A DNA stretch of 64,000 nt from NCBI GenBank assembly GCA_010405405.1, contig MU004230.1:4296282-4360281 (forward strand), given 5' to 3'. Source of the DNA: Microthyrium microscopicum (taxonomy: Eukaryota > Ascomycota > Dothideomycetes > Microthyriales > Microthyriaceae). Made by a program: the position numbers and the translations under genes. The notes below the pieces were generated by a model. The model was not told where the DNA came from, did no database searches, and saw only the letters and a program-made list of their open reading frames with translations. This document shows, one piece after another, positions 47,826 through 60,513 of the stretch; position 1 is the stretch's first letter; each line of letters begins with the position of its first letter.

Positions 47826-49617
47826 CTACTTTTTCATTTTCTCCAGAGATTCTTGCGCAATTTTCCACTCAGTCTTCGCCGCCCAATCTCGCATCTTCTC
47901 CATATCTTTCCGCGCATGAAGCGATTTGGCACTATCCTTATTGCTAAGCTCCTTGATGTGCGGTTCTACAATGCCTCCAAACCTCCACGTTAAAAAGGCA
48001 CACATCACCGTCCCTGCCCCAAACGCTTTGATTCTGTTCAGATATATCGCCGCTGCCAAACCCATCTGCACCTTCTCGCGATCAAACGGCAGCATTCCCA
48101 CATCTGGCAGTAGATGCAGCACAATCGCGATCCTCACATAATGCATCAGCCTTAGCGGATCATGCTCTTCCGGCCGCTGCACTGGATCTACGACCATTGC
48201 TAGCTGTACACTGAGTTTCAACGCAAGCAGCCATTTCCCTGATGGCTTCATTTCTGATAGCATCGTTGTTTGTACCATCTCGGTATACGGTTGTCGGTAC
48301 ATTGGCCATACGCCGCTCTTCTCGTACCACGATAGGTCGAGCGTCCGCCCTTGAGCCTCGGCCACCATATCCGCCGCCGTAAATATCCTCACATCTTCAT
48401 CTTTATCATGTAGACCAAACGTATCCGCCCCACCAGCCATCCCCTTACTCGCCTCCAGTGCCCGTGGCGCAGCAAGTTTCAATATCTCTCGCATCTCTTC
48501 TTTGAACTCCTCCCGTGCTTGCGCTCTTAGCGGGAACACGTCGCGCCAAGTCGTGCTTCCTTGGACACAGAGTGGGCAGGCGCAGGTAAATGCCCAGGTC
48601 GTTTCAAGTTCGCGCTGCCGTGTGTGGAACGGGTAGGAAGTGTCGACGTACGCGATTGTGACTTCTTCGTTTTTTGCAATTGGGCGGAGGGCGCGGATGC
48701 TGGCGGCCTGCCCGTTTTGCGTGACAAAGGCGTTGGGAGCGCAGGAGTGGTTGGCGCGGGCTATCAGTGGGCAGAAGGCCATTCCTAGGGGGTCGAGGAA
48801 GTTGGAGGTTAGTGTGTAGGCGTTTGATTTTATCTAGGGGAGTATTAGCATATCTGAGGAGAGAATAGAGCTGTTTGGGGGGTGGGTTTACAATGTCGGC
48901 CATGGTGAATGCAAATGCGAGACCAGGTTTTGCGCCATCAACACCGCCGATGGGCGTCGTTTCTGTAATCCCAGCAATTTTCATCGCGAGATTGACGATG
49001 GTTCTCAATCTGGCGGCAGTTTTCTTGGGCCGGCAGTATCCGCCTTGTAAATCTTGAAAGTTATCCCAATCTTCCCTCATCAACGTGCCTTTACGATTCA
49101 TAATAAGCAACTGCGCCAGACCCCTCGTAAGCTCCTCTTTCAAAACATCCCTCTCACTAGCCCCGAGTTTCGCAAGCGTTTTGCACTCGTGTTTATGCCA
49201 CTGTCCCCAAGCCATCTCCTGACATTCCTACACCACACATATATCAGCACCCCCTTCCCCCATCATCTGCACTTTAGGCCAACTTACTCTACCGCAAAAT
49301 CCTACAGTCTTACACCGCGCACACATCTTTATCTTCGTTAATTCCCCTTGCGACCCATCAGGTACTGACTGGATCCACTGTCGTGCGCCATCTTCTTCCC
49401 AGCCAAAGCAGTTTGCGCACGCGGTCGTGTGTTTGTCCCATTCGATTATGCCGAGGGTTATGCGTGGCGTGTTGTGTAGGTGTGCGCCGGCGTTGCAGGC
49501 GCGTGTTGCGAAGAGGCCTTGGCCTTCGGGGCGTTTGTCGAGGCCGGCTTTGCGGCGTTGGAGGTTGTTGAGGGGTGGGTCGGAGGCGGCGGTGGGGAGG
49601 GGGATGGCACGGCTCAT
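47826..49617 (-). CDS. SET domain protein with MYND zinc finger (SMYD-like)
   Basis: Three exons, 49288-49617, 48892-49227 and 47826-48833, with introns of 60 and 58 bp, give 557 residues. The MYND finger spans about residues 67-125 (CANC, CARC, FCGRECQ across the splice junction, HKHEC). The split SET domain begins before it (GQGLFATRACNAG) and resumes with NSNFLDPLG-type sequence, RANHSCAPN (248-256), IAKNEEVTIAYVD and a post-SET CACPLC. The last 280 residues are helical. SMYD-like proteins methylate lysines on histones or other proteins; no target is predictable here. All splice junctions preserve motifs and phase. Confidence 0.88.
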
Positions 49618-50063
49618 TTTGGTGGTGGTGATGGTTTAGCTGGAGTACGGGGGATCTGAGATTTGAGACTGTGGGTGGGAGATATGTTGTTTGGTCAAAT
49701 TGTGGTGTTGCTATTTTTTGGATAGAAATGTGGTTGATCGGGGAAGGCGGGCCGCTATCCTGAGAACCAGAATGGGCGATTTAGGCTGTGATTGGCGGGT
49801 ATGATCTTGGTGTTGAAGTCGAAAATAATTGATCGTTAACGCTGTAGATACCAATACAATTATACAGAGAGAGGAATCATCATGACAAGAGATATCAATG
49901 TGATGTAAAATCTTTGGGTGTTGCACGCACGTCAAAATACGGTCACGAGTTTCAGCCTTGTGATTGATATTTTCAGCCTTGTCAAGTCAGGTATCAAAAT
50001 AAGCAGCTTCATTTCAGAATTTTTCATTCTAAACCAGTCTAATCCATCTGGGGGATTAGTAGA
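49618..50063. other. Intergenic, upstream of the MYND-SET gene
   Basis: 446 bp between a start codon and the 3' end of the next minus-strand gene. Nothing else recognised. Confidence 0.45.
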
Positions 50064-51011
50064 TCAACCTTCGCCAGCATCGAAAATGGCATATACTTCC
50101 TTATCAGCCTTTCCTCCCGGCTGTTGAGCCTCTGGTACTTTTCCATTCAGCCACATTCGATGATAATGAACCACGAATTCATGAAACCCAGCTTCAGTGA
50201 ACACCTTCTCTGCGCTCTTGTTCCCTTCCCAAAGCTCCGCAATGAATCCTCCGTCATGATCCTCCAGTCTCTTCAGCACCGTCTTCAACAACGCCCTCGC
50301 CACATCTTCCGAATTCGCATACAACGGCCCAATTCGAAAGCCAATCGTACAGCTCCTAACCACTACCCAGCCATCCAGTTCCTCATGCCCCTTCTCTTTG
50401 TCACATAATGCAAACCCAAAGGTATCGTCTCGATCCCACAACGCCTCCTTCGTCCACAGCCGCGCCCTTTCCAGACCTGTATGCTCCAAATCGCTCTTCA
50501 CCAACACTTCCGTAGGCACATGTTCCAAATCTATCAAGCGACTACCCACTGGCAGGTCGGCCAGCCCATCAATCGGATGGTCTTTCACACTCGCCCGCTT
50601 CAGCACCCTTACCATGCCCTTTTCTACGAAGCCGCGCCGTTCGTACGTGCCGACTTGCGCGCTGACTGCATCTAGTCCAGCAATCACTGCGCCGTTGGAT
50701 GATAAATGCTCCAAAGCTCGCGCAAACAACTTCCCACCCCAGCCGCGTCCGCGAATACCTTCATTGAGGCAGAAGAAGCCGATCCAGCCGGTACCGTTGG
50801 CGAAGACGAGGGGTACAATGCAGCCCTCTGCCACTTCTGGTTTGCTGCTATCAGCGACGAGAAGAAAACCGCCAGGTCCGGTAGATATGTAGTGGGTGTT
50901 GCTGTCGAGGGGCGCGCGAGTCCAGCCCAGTGCATTGATGAGGGGCCAGAAGATTGCATGAGCTTCGTCGAGGGAAGATGCGGGGCGGACGATACAGCTA
51001 TCGGCGGACAT
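50064..51011 (-). CDS. GNAT-family acetyltransferase with a second YitH/HolE4-like domain
   Basis: Single exon. I place the start at 51011 (MSADSCIVRPASSLDEA), giving 315 residues. An in-frame ATG at 51107 would add 32 residues that look like translated leader. The first half is a GNAT fold with the acetyl-CoA motif NEGIRGRGWGGKLFARALE and the downstream TYERRGF. The second half (SCTIGFRIGPLYANSEDVARALLK) resembles the extra domain found in YitH/HolE4-type acetyltransferases. Substrate unknown, probably a small molecule. Confidence 0.83.
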   Translation of the reverse strand: MSADSCIVRPASSLDEAHAIFWPLINALGWTRAPLDSNTHYISTGPGGFLLVADSSKPEVAEGCIVPLVFANGTGWIGFFCLNEGIRGRGWGGKLFARALEHLSSNGAVIAGLDAVSAQVGTYERRGFVEKGMVRVLKRASVKDHPIDGLADLPVGSRLIDLEHVPTEVLVKSDLEHTGLERARLWTKEALWDRDDTFGFALCDKEKGHEELDGWVVVRSCTIGFRIGPLYANSEDVARALLKTVLKRLEDHDGGFIAELWEGNKSAEKVFTEAGFHEFVVHYHRMWLNGKVPEAQQPGGKADKEVYAIFDAGEG

Positions 51012-51810
51012 GATGCTGATTAGAGGCTGAATTGTTGTGTAGTTGTAGTTGTAGTTGCTTTGGAAGAGTTTGGAGCACTCTGCAATATGGCCAGTGTTGT
51101 GAAACAAATGTCAAGATGTGAGTTTATGAATGTTGATTTTTAGCTCTTCAGGCAAGAGCTCACCAGCTCATCCATGTGCCAACCCTGGAGCGTCAGGTTA
51201 CCTTAGTAGTCTGGTTCGTGCTTTGTTTATGCGTCAAAATTGTAGCTGTTATGAAGTCAATCAAGTAGTTCAATGATGCGGAACATTTTGGATTCTGTGG
51301 TTATGCTTCACACTGAGCTTTAGTCTCTAGTTCTCCATCTAAGGCTTGCACAATGGAGGAGTCACTTCTGCGGTAAGTTTTCGAGACTAGGAGAGTGAAT
51401 ACTGAAAAGTACGAATTCGTTTTGGTGGTTCTGTCGACAACTTCTTGTGATGAATATTGAATCGCGAAGATGAAGTTTTGACTTGCCTGCCCAAGTAAGG
51501 CTCAATCGGAGCCTGCTATGTACCCAAATAGTATTTCGAGTGCGCCTTTTTCTACTCAGCCTGTAGTTAATACAGTTTTCGATTCCATTCCTGGCAATCA
51601 AATCGTCAAGAGAACTTTCAGTCAAGTAGTTTCTGGTTGTGGTCGGGGTAGGACGACCGAAAGGCAGGCAAGCGGGTTTGATATCTGGTTCACATCAACA
51701 CACTAGCCAGTTCAGAAACCACGGTGCCTAGTCTAACACACCTCAAAGAGTGTCTCGAACATTCTGACACCGGTGTCTAGTGGCAGAGGTCTTGTAAAAC
51801 TCATTAATAG
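51012..51810. other. Intergenic: shared upstream region of divergent genes
   Basis: Between the GNAT gene and the RBR ligase. Short open frames only, with no recognisable content. Confidence 0.45.
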
Positions 51811-53763
51811 ATGGAGAGCTCTATCCTTTCAGGATGCGAAGACGTAGCCTCCAAACCTCAACAACTCCAATACATTCCCAGAATCGAATTATTATCCGCG
51901 GCTTTCGAACGTTTCCCCTGGAACAAACAAGGCACTGTAAAGCTCAAAGAATCAATCACTACTGTTCCTATGGACAGCTCTAATTCCATCCAAAACTCGC
52001 CAAGTGTTCGCTGCCACAAGTGTGGCCAGCACCCTGCCGAGGCGATCACCACAGCAGAAACGGTATGTTGCGGAAGGCCGATATGCTCACTATGCTGGGC
52101 GGATTATCTCGACAGTCAGCTTTGCCAGAAGATCTGGCGGACTAGGTACTTCGACTTGGCAACATGGATGACTTGTCCGCTTCTATTTTGCGTTGCGCCT
52201 CTGATACGCGATCAAATGGTTGCTGCAGGTGTATTTGACGAGATGGATGCAGCCACAGTGCAACTAACGGACATAGCGTATGTACAGTCCACATGCTATC
52301 AAACTAGGTGCTGATAAGAACGAAGGTATGACTCCGCGGTAGCGATTCAAAAAGGTCTTAAGGTATTGAAGAGGGAGATACCTGAGTTGGCTGCCTTGGC
52401 TGCCATCGATCTGGATGAGCTTACATTCCCAAACTGTTTGAGGGATATTGGAGCAGACAACTTCCGGTCCTTACGGTATGCTGTTTTGCGTGGAGATTCT
52501 ATGGATTGGGACACTGCAAATCGGTATGATCAAGGCTTATAAACTGATTTTGAGATCTAACTAACGCTTTTATCAGAGTATGGATACATTGGAAGGGCAC
52601 AAGTAAGTCGAATGAGGTTTTAAGCCATACACGATGAGATGTTGTGGTACTTCAGCGCAACAATCTGACGTTAGCTGTCGAACTTACTGAGGCGTTGTAA
52701 CTTACATATCAGAATCCGTTCGGGCTAACACATCTTAGGTCTTCCAACATTCTATACCACCGACATCTACAATCCTCACGGTCAAGCTCGAGAGTGCCCA
52801 GTCTGCTGTGAGACCATGAGTGAGGTCCACTTCAGCGACAAGACACTGCTGAAAACTCACGTTTCCGATAACGTCTGGCATTTGGCTCGATTTCCTGTCC
52901 CTCCAGACAACGATTGCGAACACTCTAACGACACCTGTCTCAGCTGCTATAGAACCTATCTCGAGGGCCAACTGCAACTGAAAGGAGCACCTGGCTGTTT
53001 GCGATTATCATGCCCAGAATGTAATCGGGTCTTGGAAGCATCCGAGATACGCTACTTGTTGCCCAAGGACTTTATGGATCGACTAGACGATCTCAAAATG
53101 CAGCGCTACCTTTCCAAGCAGCACAACTTCCGTTGGTGCCTACGTCCCGGCTGCGGCTCTGGCGCAATCTACGAATCGGCCGATTCCTCGCCGCTACAGG
53201 TTTGCTATGAATGCAACTTTCAGATGTGCTTTTTTCATCAGACTGCGTGGCACACGGACCAAACTTGCGAAGAATTCGATACTGAAATGGCGAGCAATGA
53301 TCCAAACTTCCTTGATATGGCTAGTTTGAGATTGATTCAACAAGACACCAAAAAGTGCCCGAACGAGGAGTGTCAAGTGCGGATCCATAGGGTTGATGGA
53401 TGCAATTATATGCAGTGTAAGACCAATTTTTAAACACGGCAGCTTTGAAGATACTGGAAACTAATCAAATACATAGGTAGCCAATGCGGTACAGAATTCT
53501 GCTGGATGTGTTTCGCCAAGTTCTACACCACTGAAAATGAGATTGGAGAAGAGGTATTCGAAATTCATCAGTGTCCTTATGACTCAGATCATGAAGATGA
53601 TGAAGAGGACGACGAAGAGGACGATGACGATGACGACGAAGAGGACCATGAAGATGACGACGACGAAGAGCACGATGAAGAGGACGACGAAGAGGATGAA
53701 GGTGAGAAACCGCTTTGGGCTCAAAGCCTTACAGCGACTAATGTAGAAGGAATGGTATGGTAA
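51811..53763 (+). CDS. RBR (RING-IBR-Rcat) E3 ubiquitin ligase with long acidic tail
   Basis: Five exons: 51811-52277, 52326-52523, 52577-52602, 52739-53416 and 53477-53763. The introns are 48, 53, 136 and 60 bp, and the product is 551 residues. It transfers ubiquitin through a cysteine intermediate. An N-terminal Cys cluster (CHKCGQ, then CCGRPICSLC, about 69-96) precedes RING1 (starting CPVC at 250; CEH, CLSC, CPEC). The IBR follows (WCLRPGCGSGA, CYECNFQMCFFH) and then Rcat (CPNEEC 437-442, DGCNYMQC 450-457), with C452 as the expected catalytic residue. The C-terminus ends with about 40 Asp/Glu-rich residues. The 26-base exon 3 is needed for phase. The third intron is long and could hide a small exon. 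Confidence 0.87.
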
Positions 53764-54172
53764 GCAAAAAGAGATGTGAGCTAATAGGAGCCCATCATCA
53801 GGCGAGTCTTTCAGTGGGTGATACTACTCAATGCTGCTTAATGTTGCTTAATGCTGCTGAAGTGGTGTTTGAACCCTATTTCTTGTCCTTTGCTCTTCGC
53901 ATCTAGGCTCTGCCATGTGGTGTTTGAGATCGCTGGTATCATAAGCGACTGCTCTTGTAAATGCAATCACTCTTAAAGACACAGTGTCGAGTTATGCGAT
54001 TGTAAGTGCTCGAATCAGAAAATTAATCGGGTATATTGTCATTGAATTTTTTTACCGCACAGGTGTTATCCCATGTCTCGAGCTATTTGGCATCAGACCA
54101 TTACCTACCCACATTCAGCGCAGATTTACCGCATCTATAGCCACGAAATTACATACCTCTCCGTGGATATAA
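53764..54172. other. Intergenic between convergent genes
   Basis: Holds a short imperfect tandem repeat, three units of TTAATGCTGC type at about 53831-53862. Otherwise nothing. Confidence 0.5.
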
Positions 54173-57100
54173 TTACATTCCAGACATGTCGAGACCAGAT
54201 CCGCCCCCATATCCATTACCAGTACCAGTTCCACCAAAGAAAAAGCCATCAAAGATATCGATCGATCCACTACCATCACCAGCATCAACACCAGGTACAC
54301 TGCCATCCCATCCGAATCCTAATCCTAGCGCGTCAATGCTGGGGTCATTCGAACTCATATTCAGATTGTCCGGAATAGACACCGAGTCAAGGAAATCAAG
54401 TTCGCTCCATGGCGACACTGGCAAGTACGACTGGGGAGCATTTGTATTCTGCATTCCACCCTGCTGTTGCGGATAATTCGGTGATGCAGCCGGCACAAAC
54501 GGCGTGGGAAACGTAGATGCTGTGTCCGCCGAAGAATTGTCCCCGCCCTGTTGGCCAGTCATTGTGGTATCATTCGAAATAGTTTGACTTGTATAGTTGG
54601 GCAAACGCTGTGTCCCTATTTGATATGGCTGTAGACGGCTCATCTGAGAAGAAAAGGTTCTACCTGCGCTTTCTTCTTCACTAAAGAGCCCGCGGAGGTC
54701 AGTGTCAAACATCGGCCTGCGCGACTGCAGATTACTGGCTGCAGGTGCGTAAGGAAAGTTGGGGTTGTTGGGATCCATGGAACTCGTCGAAAATTGCAAC
54801 CCTGGACCACTTGCTGACATGCTTGGAGCTGGGTATGTTTGTAATTGTGGGTCAATCATTGCTCCAGATTCAGTCGAGTCCAGTCGGTTTGCAGTACCGA
54901 AGCCTGTGGTTGCGAGACACATTTTGATAGTCGTTTTGGTCATTTTGGAGAACGCATCGCGACACGCGCGGGCCGGTGGGCAGAACACCACAAGGTCATC
55001 TAGAACCGATGTGGCAGCCAAAGCAGTAAAATCTACATCGTCAAGCGTAAGGTTGCTTCGGACTAGTGGCGAGTGCCATATGGCGTAAAGAAATGAGATA
55101 CCTGCCTCGATTATCAATATATGAGCTGTGATTAATAAGAAGGATACTTACCAGCCATGAAGAGATGATGGGTCGAAAGGTAGGTATAGTTGACCAAGTA
55201 CTTTCTGTGTAGTAGTCGATAGAGCTTCAGCACTTTCTGTCCTGCCGAAGCGACCTTCATGAAGATGATGTCAGCGTCCTGGCGATCTTCAATGTTAACC
55301 ATCAATGGGCTTTGCACACTATCAGAGAGCTGCGCATCTTCCGCCAAGTCCTCTGGAACACTGAGGCTTTGACGGTACAGCATCAGTACTGCTTGCCAGT
55401 AATTCAACTCAAGGAATAGTGGCGAGAATTGCACGCCCGCCTGCTCTGGGGAAGGTGCTGACTCTCGCCATATAAGAAGCCGGCTGTCCATATCGCTACG
55501 CCACGCACGGAAAGATCCATCGAAAGCTTTGAGAAATGGACATGGAAGGTCAGTCAGCATGTACGGATTTTCAGACGTAATACCACGATCGCGAACTAGT
55601 TGAGTTTGACGGTACTGCAAAGTTTGCAAGATTTCAGACTGCAACAGCCGCAGGCGAAAATAGTGATAGGCCACTCGTTTGTAACTCGGGCCGTCCAAAC
55701 CTTCGGAAGGGAAGGTAATACCTGCTGGTGTGATGTATTCATCATCGAGTACGCTTGGAAATTGTGTCGTGATGAATCGATCCGATATTCCAAATGGCCG
55801 GCCAACTACCGAGCTAACCAGTCGATCAAGGGAGTAGGTGCACCACCAAAGCCTTCGTCTGAAGTCGCTGATATACTGCTTCCTTCCTTTGTCTTTGAAC
55901 TCGCCGACATTGGCTTTACTGCCAACATTCCTGGCCGTGTTGCCATTGGCTCCTTTGGATTTACCAACGCCTGTCACATCTCCATCTAGCCCATCATCCG
56001 CATGGAGACCAAGATCAACTGCCAGTCGCACAGCGACACCGATTATGTACCAGAGGCCCGGTGCAATGGGTCGAAGTAGTGAAAATCCGGCAAGCAGTAG
56101 AACACTTTGGAGTTCTTCAAGACTGCCTCCTATTCCTTCCGAGTTACCCGAGCCATTGAGTAACGACTCTAGGTGTACGATGGCAGACGCATGATACTCT
56201 TCTGGCTGTCTTTGCTCTTCTGCAATCCTCCGGCGTTTGTGCGGTGGTGGATCGCCCATCGACTTGACGTCGTCATCGTCTGGCCCAGAATGTGCCTCAA
56301 GTTCGGTTGGCTTGCCTACAATTATTGCTGCTCCAATAGCAAACACTATGTTCAACATAAAAGATTCCCTAGGTGTGGGTTCTTTCTCCGGGTTTGCGAA
56401 TACTCTTTCGAACATAGCCATAAACTCCGGTCGATGAAGAACGGGAATTTGGGGATTAGCATGCTCAAAATAAAGGCTAACTAGCCTCATACCCAGGTCT
56501 CGACTTGGAAATGGAGCAGGTTTGATTGTCGGTTTGGTGTGAAGTCCAAAGAATGAATCCCGCATGGTTACACTGGAAGGTGATACAGTGCTTGGTCCGC
56601 GTCCCATTGCACCTCGTTCTGATCCATTGCCTTTTGCATGAGCTGACGTGGCACCAGAGTGAGGCAAGGCGCTTTTGACGGCTGCAAAAACGACTCGGGC
56701 GAAGGAAATTCCTGAAGCTGTCCCAAGATAACGGGCATCGGATGTACCTTGGACTGCAATTTTGCTTGTTGAGGATACTAGTCCTTCGACTCGTTCCTGT
56801 TCTCGGGACTCTTTATCGCGACTAGCATGCTGTGATGGCCCACCGGAAGATGATATAGGCTGTCCCCTGGGATCTGTGTCTGCTGTCTTGCCATGCAAGT
56901 TGTTTTGTGACTTTGCCGTAGGACGAGCGTACACAAAGTCATCGGAAGATGAAAATTCAATACCATTTTCTTGTAACAGAGATTCGAGGTAGTCAACTCG
57001 AGTCTCCAGATAGTATACATAGCTACAGAAAAAGTTATTTTCAAAACCAAGGACAAAACAAATATTAAGAGGAGTGGGACAGTCAATGAGCATCACTAGA

Positions 57101-57455
57101 ACCAAAAGATATCCCACTACGGGTAAGAAAGAAGGGAAACTTACCTCCTAGGGACTTCGCGTTTGGTAATATGATCGTAGCTTACGCATTTTGTTCCAGC
57201 CTTCTCACAAGCGGTACACGCTGGAAGCCGTTGATCGCAACGATTTTTTCGAACCCTACAGCGGTTGCAGGCCGAAACGTTGCGGAACGCGGATGCGCCC
57301 GCTGCTGCGGACTGATCCTCGTGTGGTACCTGACTGGGAGAGCCCGAAGACGGCATTCTCTTGCGTTTCTGTTTGTCAGACTGTGGGCTGAGAGGACTCT
57401 CTTTGGTGCCCAGAGGCGACTCAATCATTGCACTTCTTCCGGAGGTTACATGCAA
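54173..57455 (-). CDS. Zn2Cys6 fungal transcription factor
   Basis: Three exons, 57145-57455, 55152-57022 and 54173-55101, with introns of 122 and 50 bp, give 1036 residues. The binuclear zinc cluster is complete: C63, C66, C73, C80, C83, C90 with the basic linker RVRKNR. The linker KREVPRSYVYYLETRVDYLE, formed across the first splice, is a typical coiled-coil dimer region. The middle holds the fungal-specific regulatory domain (DFRRRLWWCTYSLDRLVSSV and GRPFGISDRF). The C-terminal 250 residues are Ser/Gln/Pro- and then Asp/Gly-rich, a likely activation region. It binds DNA in the nucleus; target genes cannot be inferred. An alternative start is M10. Confidence 0.92.
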
Positions 57456-59107
57456 AGATGATGGTTTTCGCCAGGCCGTAGCCTAATTCAATGCTCGTAA
57501 GCTTGGACAGATGTGCTCAGGCTGGCGATAAGGAAATGCCGCACATCTTGTTGGGAGTTTGTTGGACAGCGAGGCTGAGGTTGATTGGGCTTTAGGCGCA
57601 AATTTTTCTCAGGTTGTCCTACAATGTTGTAAATATGTTGATTTCTCCTGTTCGACGGACTAGAACAGCGCTTGATTATGCTTTCTAGAACTTGATGATA
57701 CTTGGGAGTTGAGATGCGTATATCCACATCAAGATCCACGCCAAGCTTTGAAGCACGACCGTACATCCTTGTAAGCGCACATACGCGCGCTTGCGACAGC
57801 ATAAGTGCTAAAGCTTGCAGAGCGTGGTTGGTCGCGTTATATCATACATTTACCTTCCATTCTGGGATACATCTGTCCAATGTCCAGTCGATGGCCGTCG
57901 AAATCCTAGCACAGGCCATCTCAGACTGCCTCGATGCCATCGGAGGTGGCCGAAATTCACACAAAAAGCAATAGAGGCTGAGTTTCGCCGAGCATTCATG
58001 CAACGTCGTTCTCAGAATTGGGTGAACAAGGATTGTTTTGCTGAAGAACTGCCATCATGTCAATGGAGAACATCCATTGTAGTGGTAGTAGCAACGATGA
58101 GATGTCAAGCGGCAAATGTGTACTACATTCGCAGAGTGGTCAACACAGAGGTTTCCACGACTATAGCTTTCGTCTATATCGTACGGATTCTTGCGAGATA
58201 TTTTAGTAATGTTCCACCCTCTGGCTCCCCGGTTCTATACTCTATTTAGCATCTTGGCAGATAATTAACCAAATTGCTATAACTCTTGGTAGGATTACGA
58301 ATACTCTCCGTTAAAGCGCGATATTTTTTGACTAAACAACCAGAAATAATAGGATCACGTCGGTTTTTTGGTACATCGGTTGTCAGCCCACAAGCCTATC
58401 TAGGTATGTACCGTAGAGATGCGTTCAATCCCCTCGCAACGCTAGTCCCAAACCGCGAGTAGCGTCACCAAACTCAGTAGGCTCTGCCCCAAATGTACGC
58501 CTTACCCGTAAAATATAGATTTCATCTATAAAGTAGTATATTCCTTTTGCGCATGTTTTGGCGCCTCCAAAAATCCAAGCAGCCCCATTTGCCCCTTTGC
58601 TAAGTCACTAGCGTTGCGAGGGGATTGAACGCATCTCTACGGTATTGACGTACTGTAACAGCGGTTTGAACACCATCAGCCAATCAAAACACTTTCCAGC
58701 CTTATAGTTCGGACCCCTACGTTCCAGTACCAAATTTAATCCCATATACACCATAAAAAGTGCTTTGGTGGCCTGGAAGAGCATAGATGATGCTCAATAG
58801 GCAGATATAATAGCTCTTCCATCCCTCAACCATGAAGCTTCTCCTTTCGCCTTTTTCCATTTCTAAGTTCACTGTGCCGTCTCAAAAGCCGCCACCTTTA
58901 AACTGACGAGATCCATATCGCAGCCTTCAGGATTCTGATTCCAATTCATGTCCTTCCTCATCAATAGTTCTCAGCGCCTCCCGTATTCCCCATCGCCTTG
59001 AATACTGCTCATCGCCTCTTATACTGTTCATATCTCCTACTTCAGCTACACTTACTAAATTCCCACGCAGGAGCTACTCCGGGTTCAATCTTACTAAACG
59101 TTCGAAG
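57456..59107. other. Intergenic stretch with a MITE
   Basis: Between divergent genes. Apart from the MITE at 58409-58644 no feature was recognised. Confidence 0.45.
58409..58644. mobile_element. MITE with perfect 38 bp terminal inverted repeats
   Basis: 58409-58446 (TACCGTAGAGATGCGTTCAA...) is the exact reverse complement of 58607-58644. With the outer TA as target duplication the element is 58411-58642 (232 bp). No coding capacity. Its termini begin CCG after TA and contain GCTAG, like the MITE at 41886, so the two may be mobilised by related transposases. Confidence 0.75.
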
Positions 59108-59458
59108 ATGTCGGCGACAGAAAGTAATCCCGCAATCGCGGTTCGCTATCCCAAGCGCAAAAGAACCGTGGTTTCGTATACGCAGCTAGGCAGCGAGTGC
59201 GATGGTGATGACCGAAGCTCTCCCAACGTACCCAAAACTGATGGCGATTACGAGCTGAAACCTAATCTCAAGGTAAGCCACTTGAGTTTTGGCATGACTT
59301 AGCTGCTGACTGAAGGAATAGAAAGCTCGTAAAGCGGATGAGGCCATCAAGTCGTGGTCCCCAAAGCAGAGAGAACCAGCTGTAGACCCAAAAAGGAAGA
59401 CTTTCCCTTTTATGAAGCTGGCCGGGCAGCTTCGTAATAAGATATATGATTGGTGATT
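59108..59458 (+). pseudogene. Decayed paralogue of the neighbouring LPPEIRNxIY-family gene
   Basis: Exon 1 (59108-59272; MSATESNPAIAVRYPKRKRT) and exon 2 (from 59322) are separated by a 49 bp GTAAGC...TAG intron placed exactly as in the gene at 60514. Exon 2 keeps the motif KTFPFMKLAGQLRNKIYDW, where the sister has PFLNLPPEIRNRIYHW. The next codon is TGA where the sister has TGC, just before a conserved GTAAG donor. Downstream sequence to about 60.1 kb no longer resembles the sister's third exon. I read it as a tandem duplicate that lost its 3' part and became a pseudogene; a 93-residue truncated product is possible. Confidence 0.65.
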
Positions 59459-60513
59459 GGTAAGTTTTCCTTTACCATCAACTCCTATGGCTCCCACCAA
59501 CGCTTGTTAATAAAATATACATCAATTCCCATTGCATTTGATAGACAGCCCAGGACTGAGCACAGCTTTTGTGGAATAAAGTACTCGATAGAATAGCGTG
59601 GCAGATATTCGATAAAATCAAACAGTTTGATGATTGTACGTCCCGTCAACTGATAGAAACATAAATGACATACTCCCGTTGATATTGCCAGCTCTTATGT
59701 TCTTCGCGTTCTCGTCAAGTGTTGTCTTTCTCAACGAATCCTCCAAAGCCTTGGCCCCTCATCGCTTACGCTTGAAACAAAAACATTTCATCGTCCTGAC
59801 AAAATGCGACGATAGTGATTGTATCAGTTGATGAGAACACGCTGTCTATATGCTTGATCCTGGTTCGCTTTTTCTAGAATTTGCATTTCCGTACCTGCTT
59901 ATGAGCGGCGGTTGGCCATGTTGCTTCAAAATGAGCTTGGTAAGGAAAATTCAAACTTTGACTTCCTAGATGAGAGCAAGGCTGAAGGTGCTATTCAAGC
60001 TCTTCCATTCGATTATCTCAAGGCTGATGCTTGCCGCTATTTTCTTTTGCCAAGTTGTCCAGCCTTAACGTTACGACGGTATATTCTTTTTGACCAATCA
60101 TAAAGCTCCTCAGCCTGATAGGATCTGCCTCGATTTCACGAAACCACCACCTCTTCTTTCACCATTTATTTCACCTGACTCACACGCTGAATTACATCGG
60201 CCTTGCCAAAGGCAGTTCGGCTGCCGTCTAAGAGGTACCCTCACTACCCAGTTCATCCATCACTGCGCAACAAAAGCCCCTTCCTTTTGCTGAATTTTCG
60301 ACCCTGTGTCCTCCGTAACAGTGAAGTTGCTTGAAAGCCCGGACCCGCTCTGGCTTTCGCCTGGACTATAAAACTCATCTTCAAAGTACCTCTTAGTTGT
60401 TCAGACTTCCCTCCATCCCACCCGCCACACAACGTCTGGCCTCTACTTTTGCTACTTCCATCACATCCCCCATTCACCACCGCACCCGCTCTTTGCGTAT
60501 CTCGTTCTTCACG
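59459..60513. other. Degenerate region between the tandem paralogues
   Basis: Probably the remains of the first copy's 3' part plus the promoter of the second copy. A short open frame at 59912-60103 has no recognisable domain. A C/T-rich leader precedes 60514. Confidence 0.4.

Noticed and set aside
58425-58445. Possible tRNA T-arm (GTTCAATC)
   Set aside because: It is part of the MITE inverted repeat, with no cloverleaf or A box around it.
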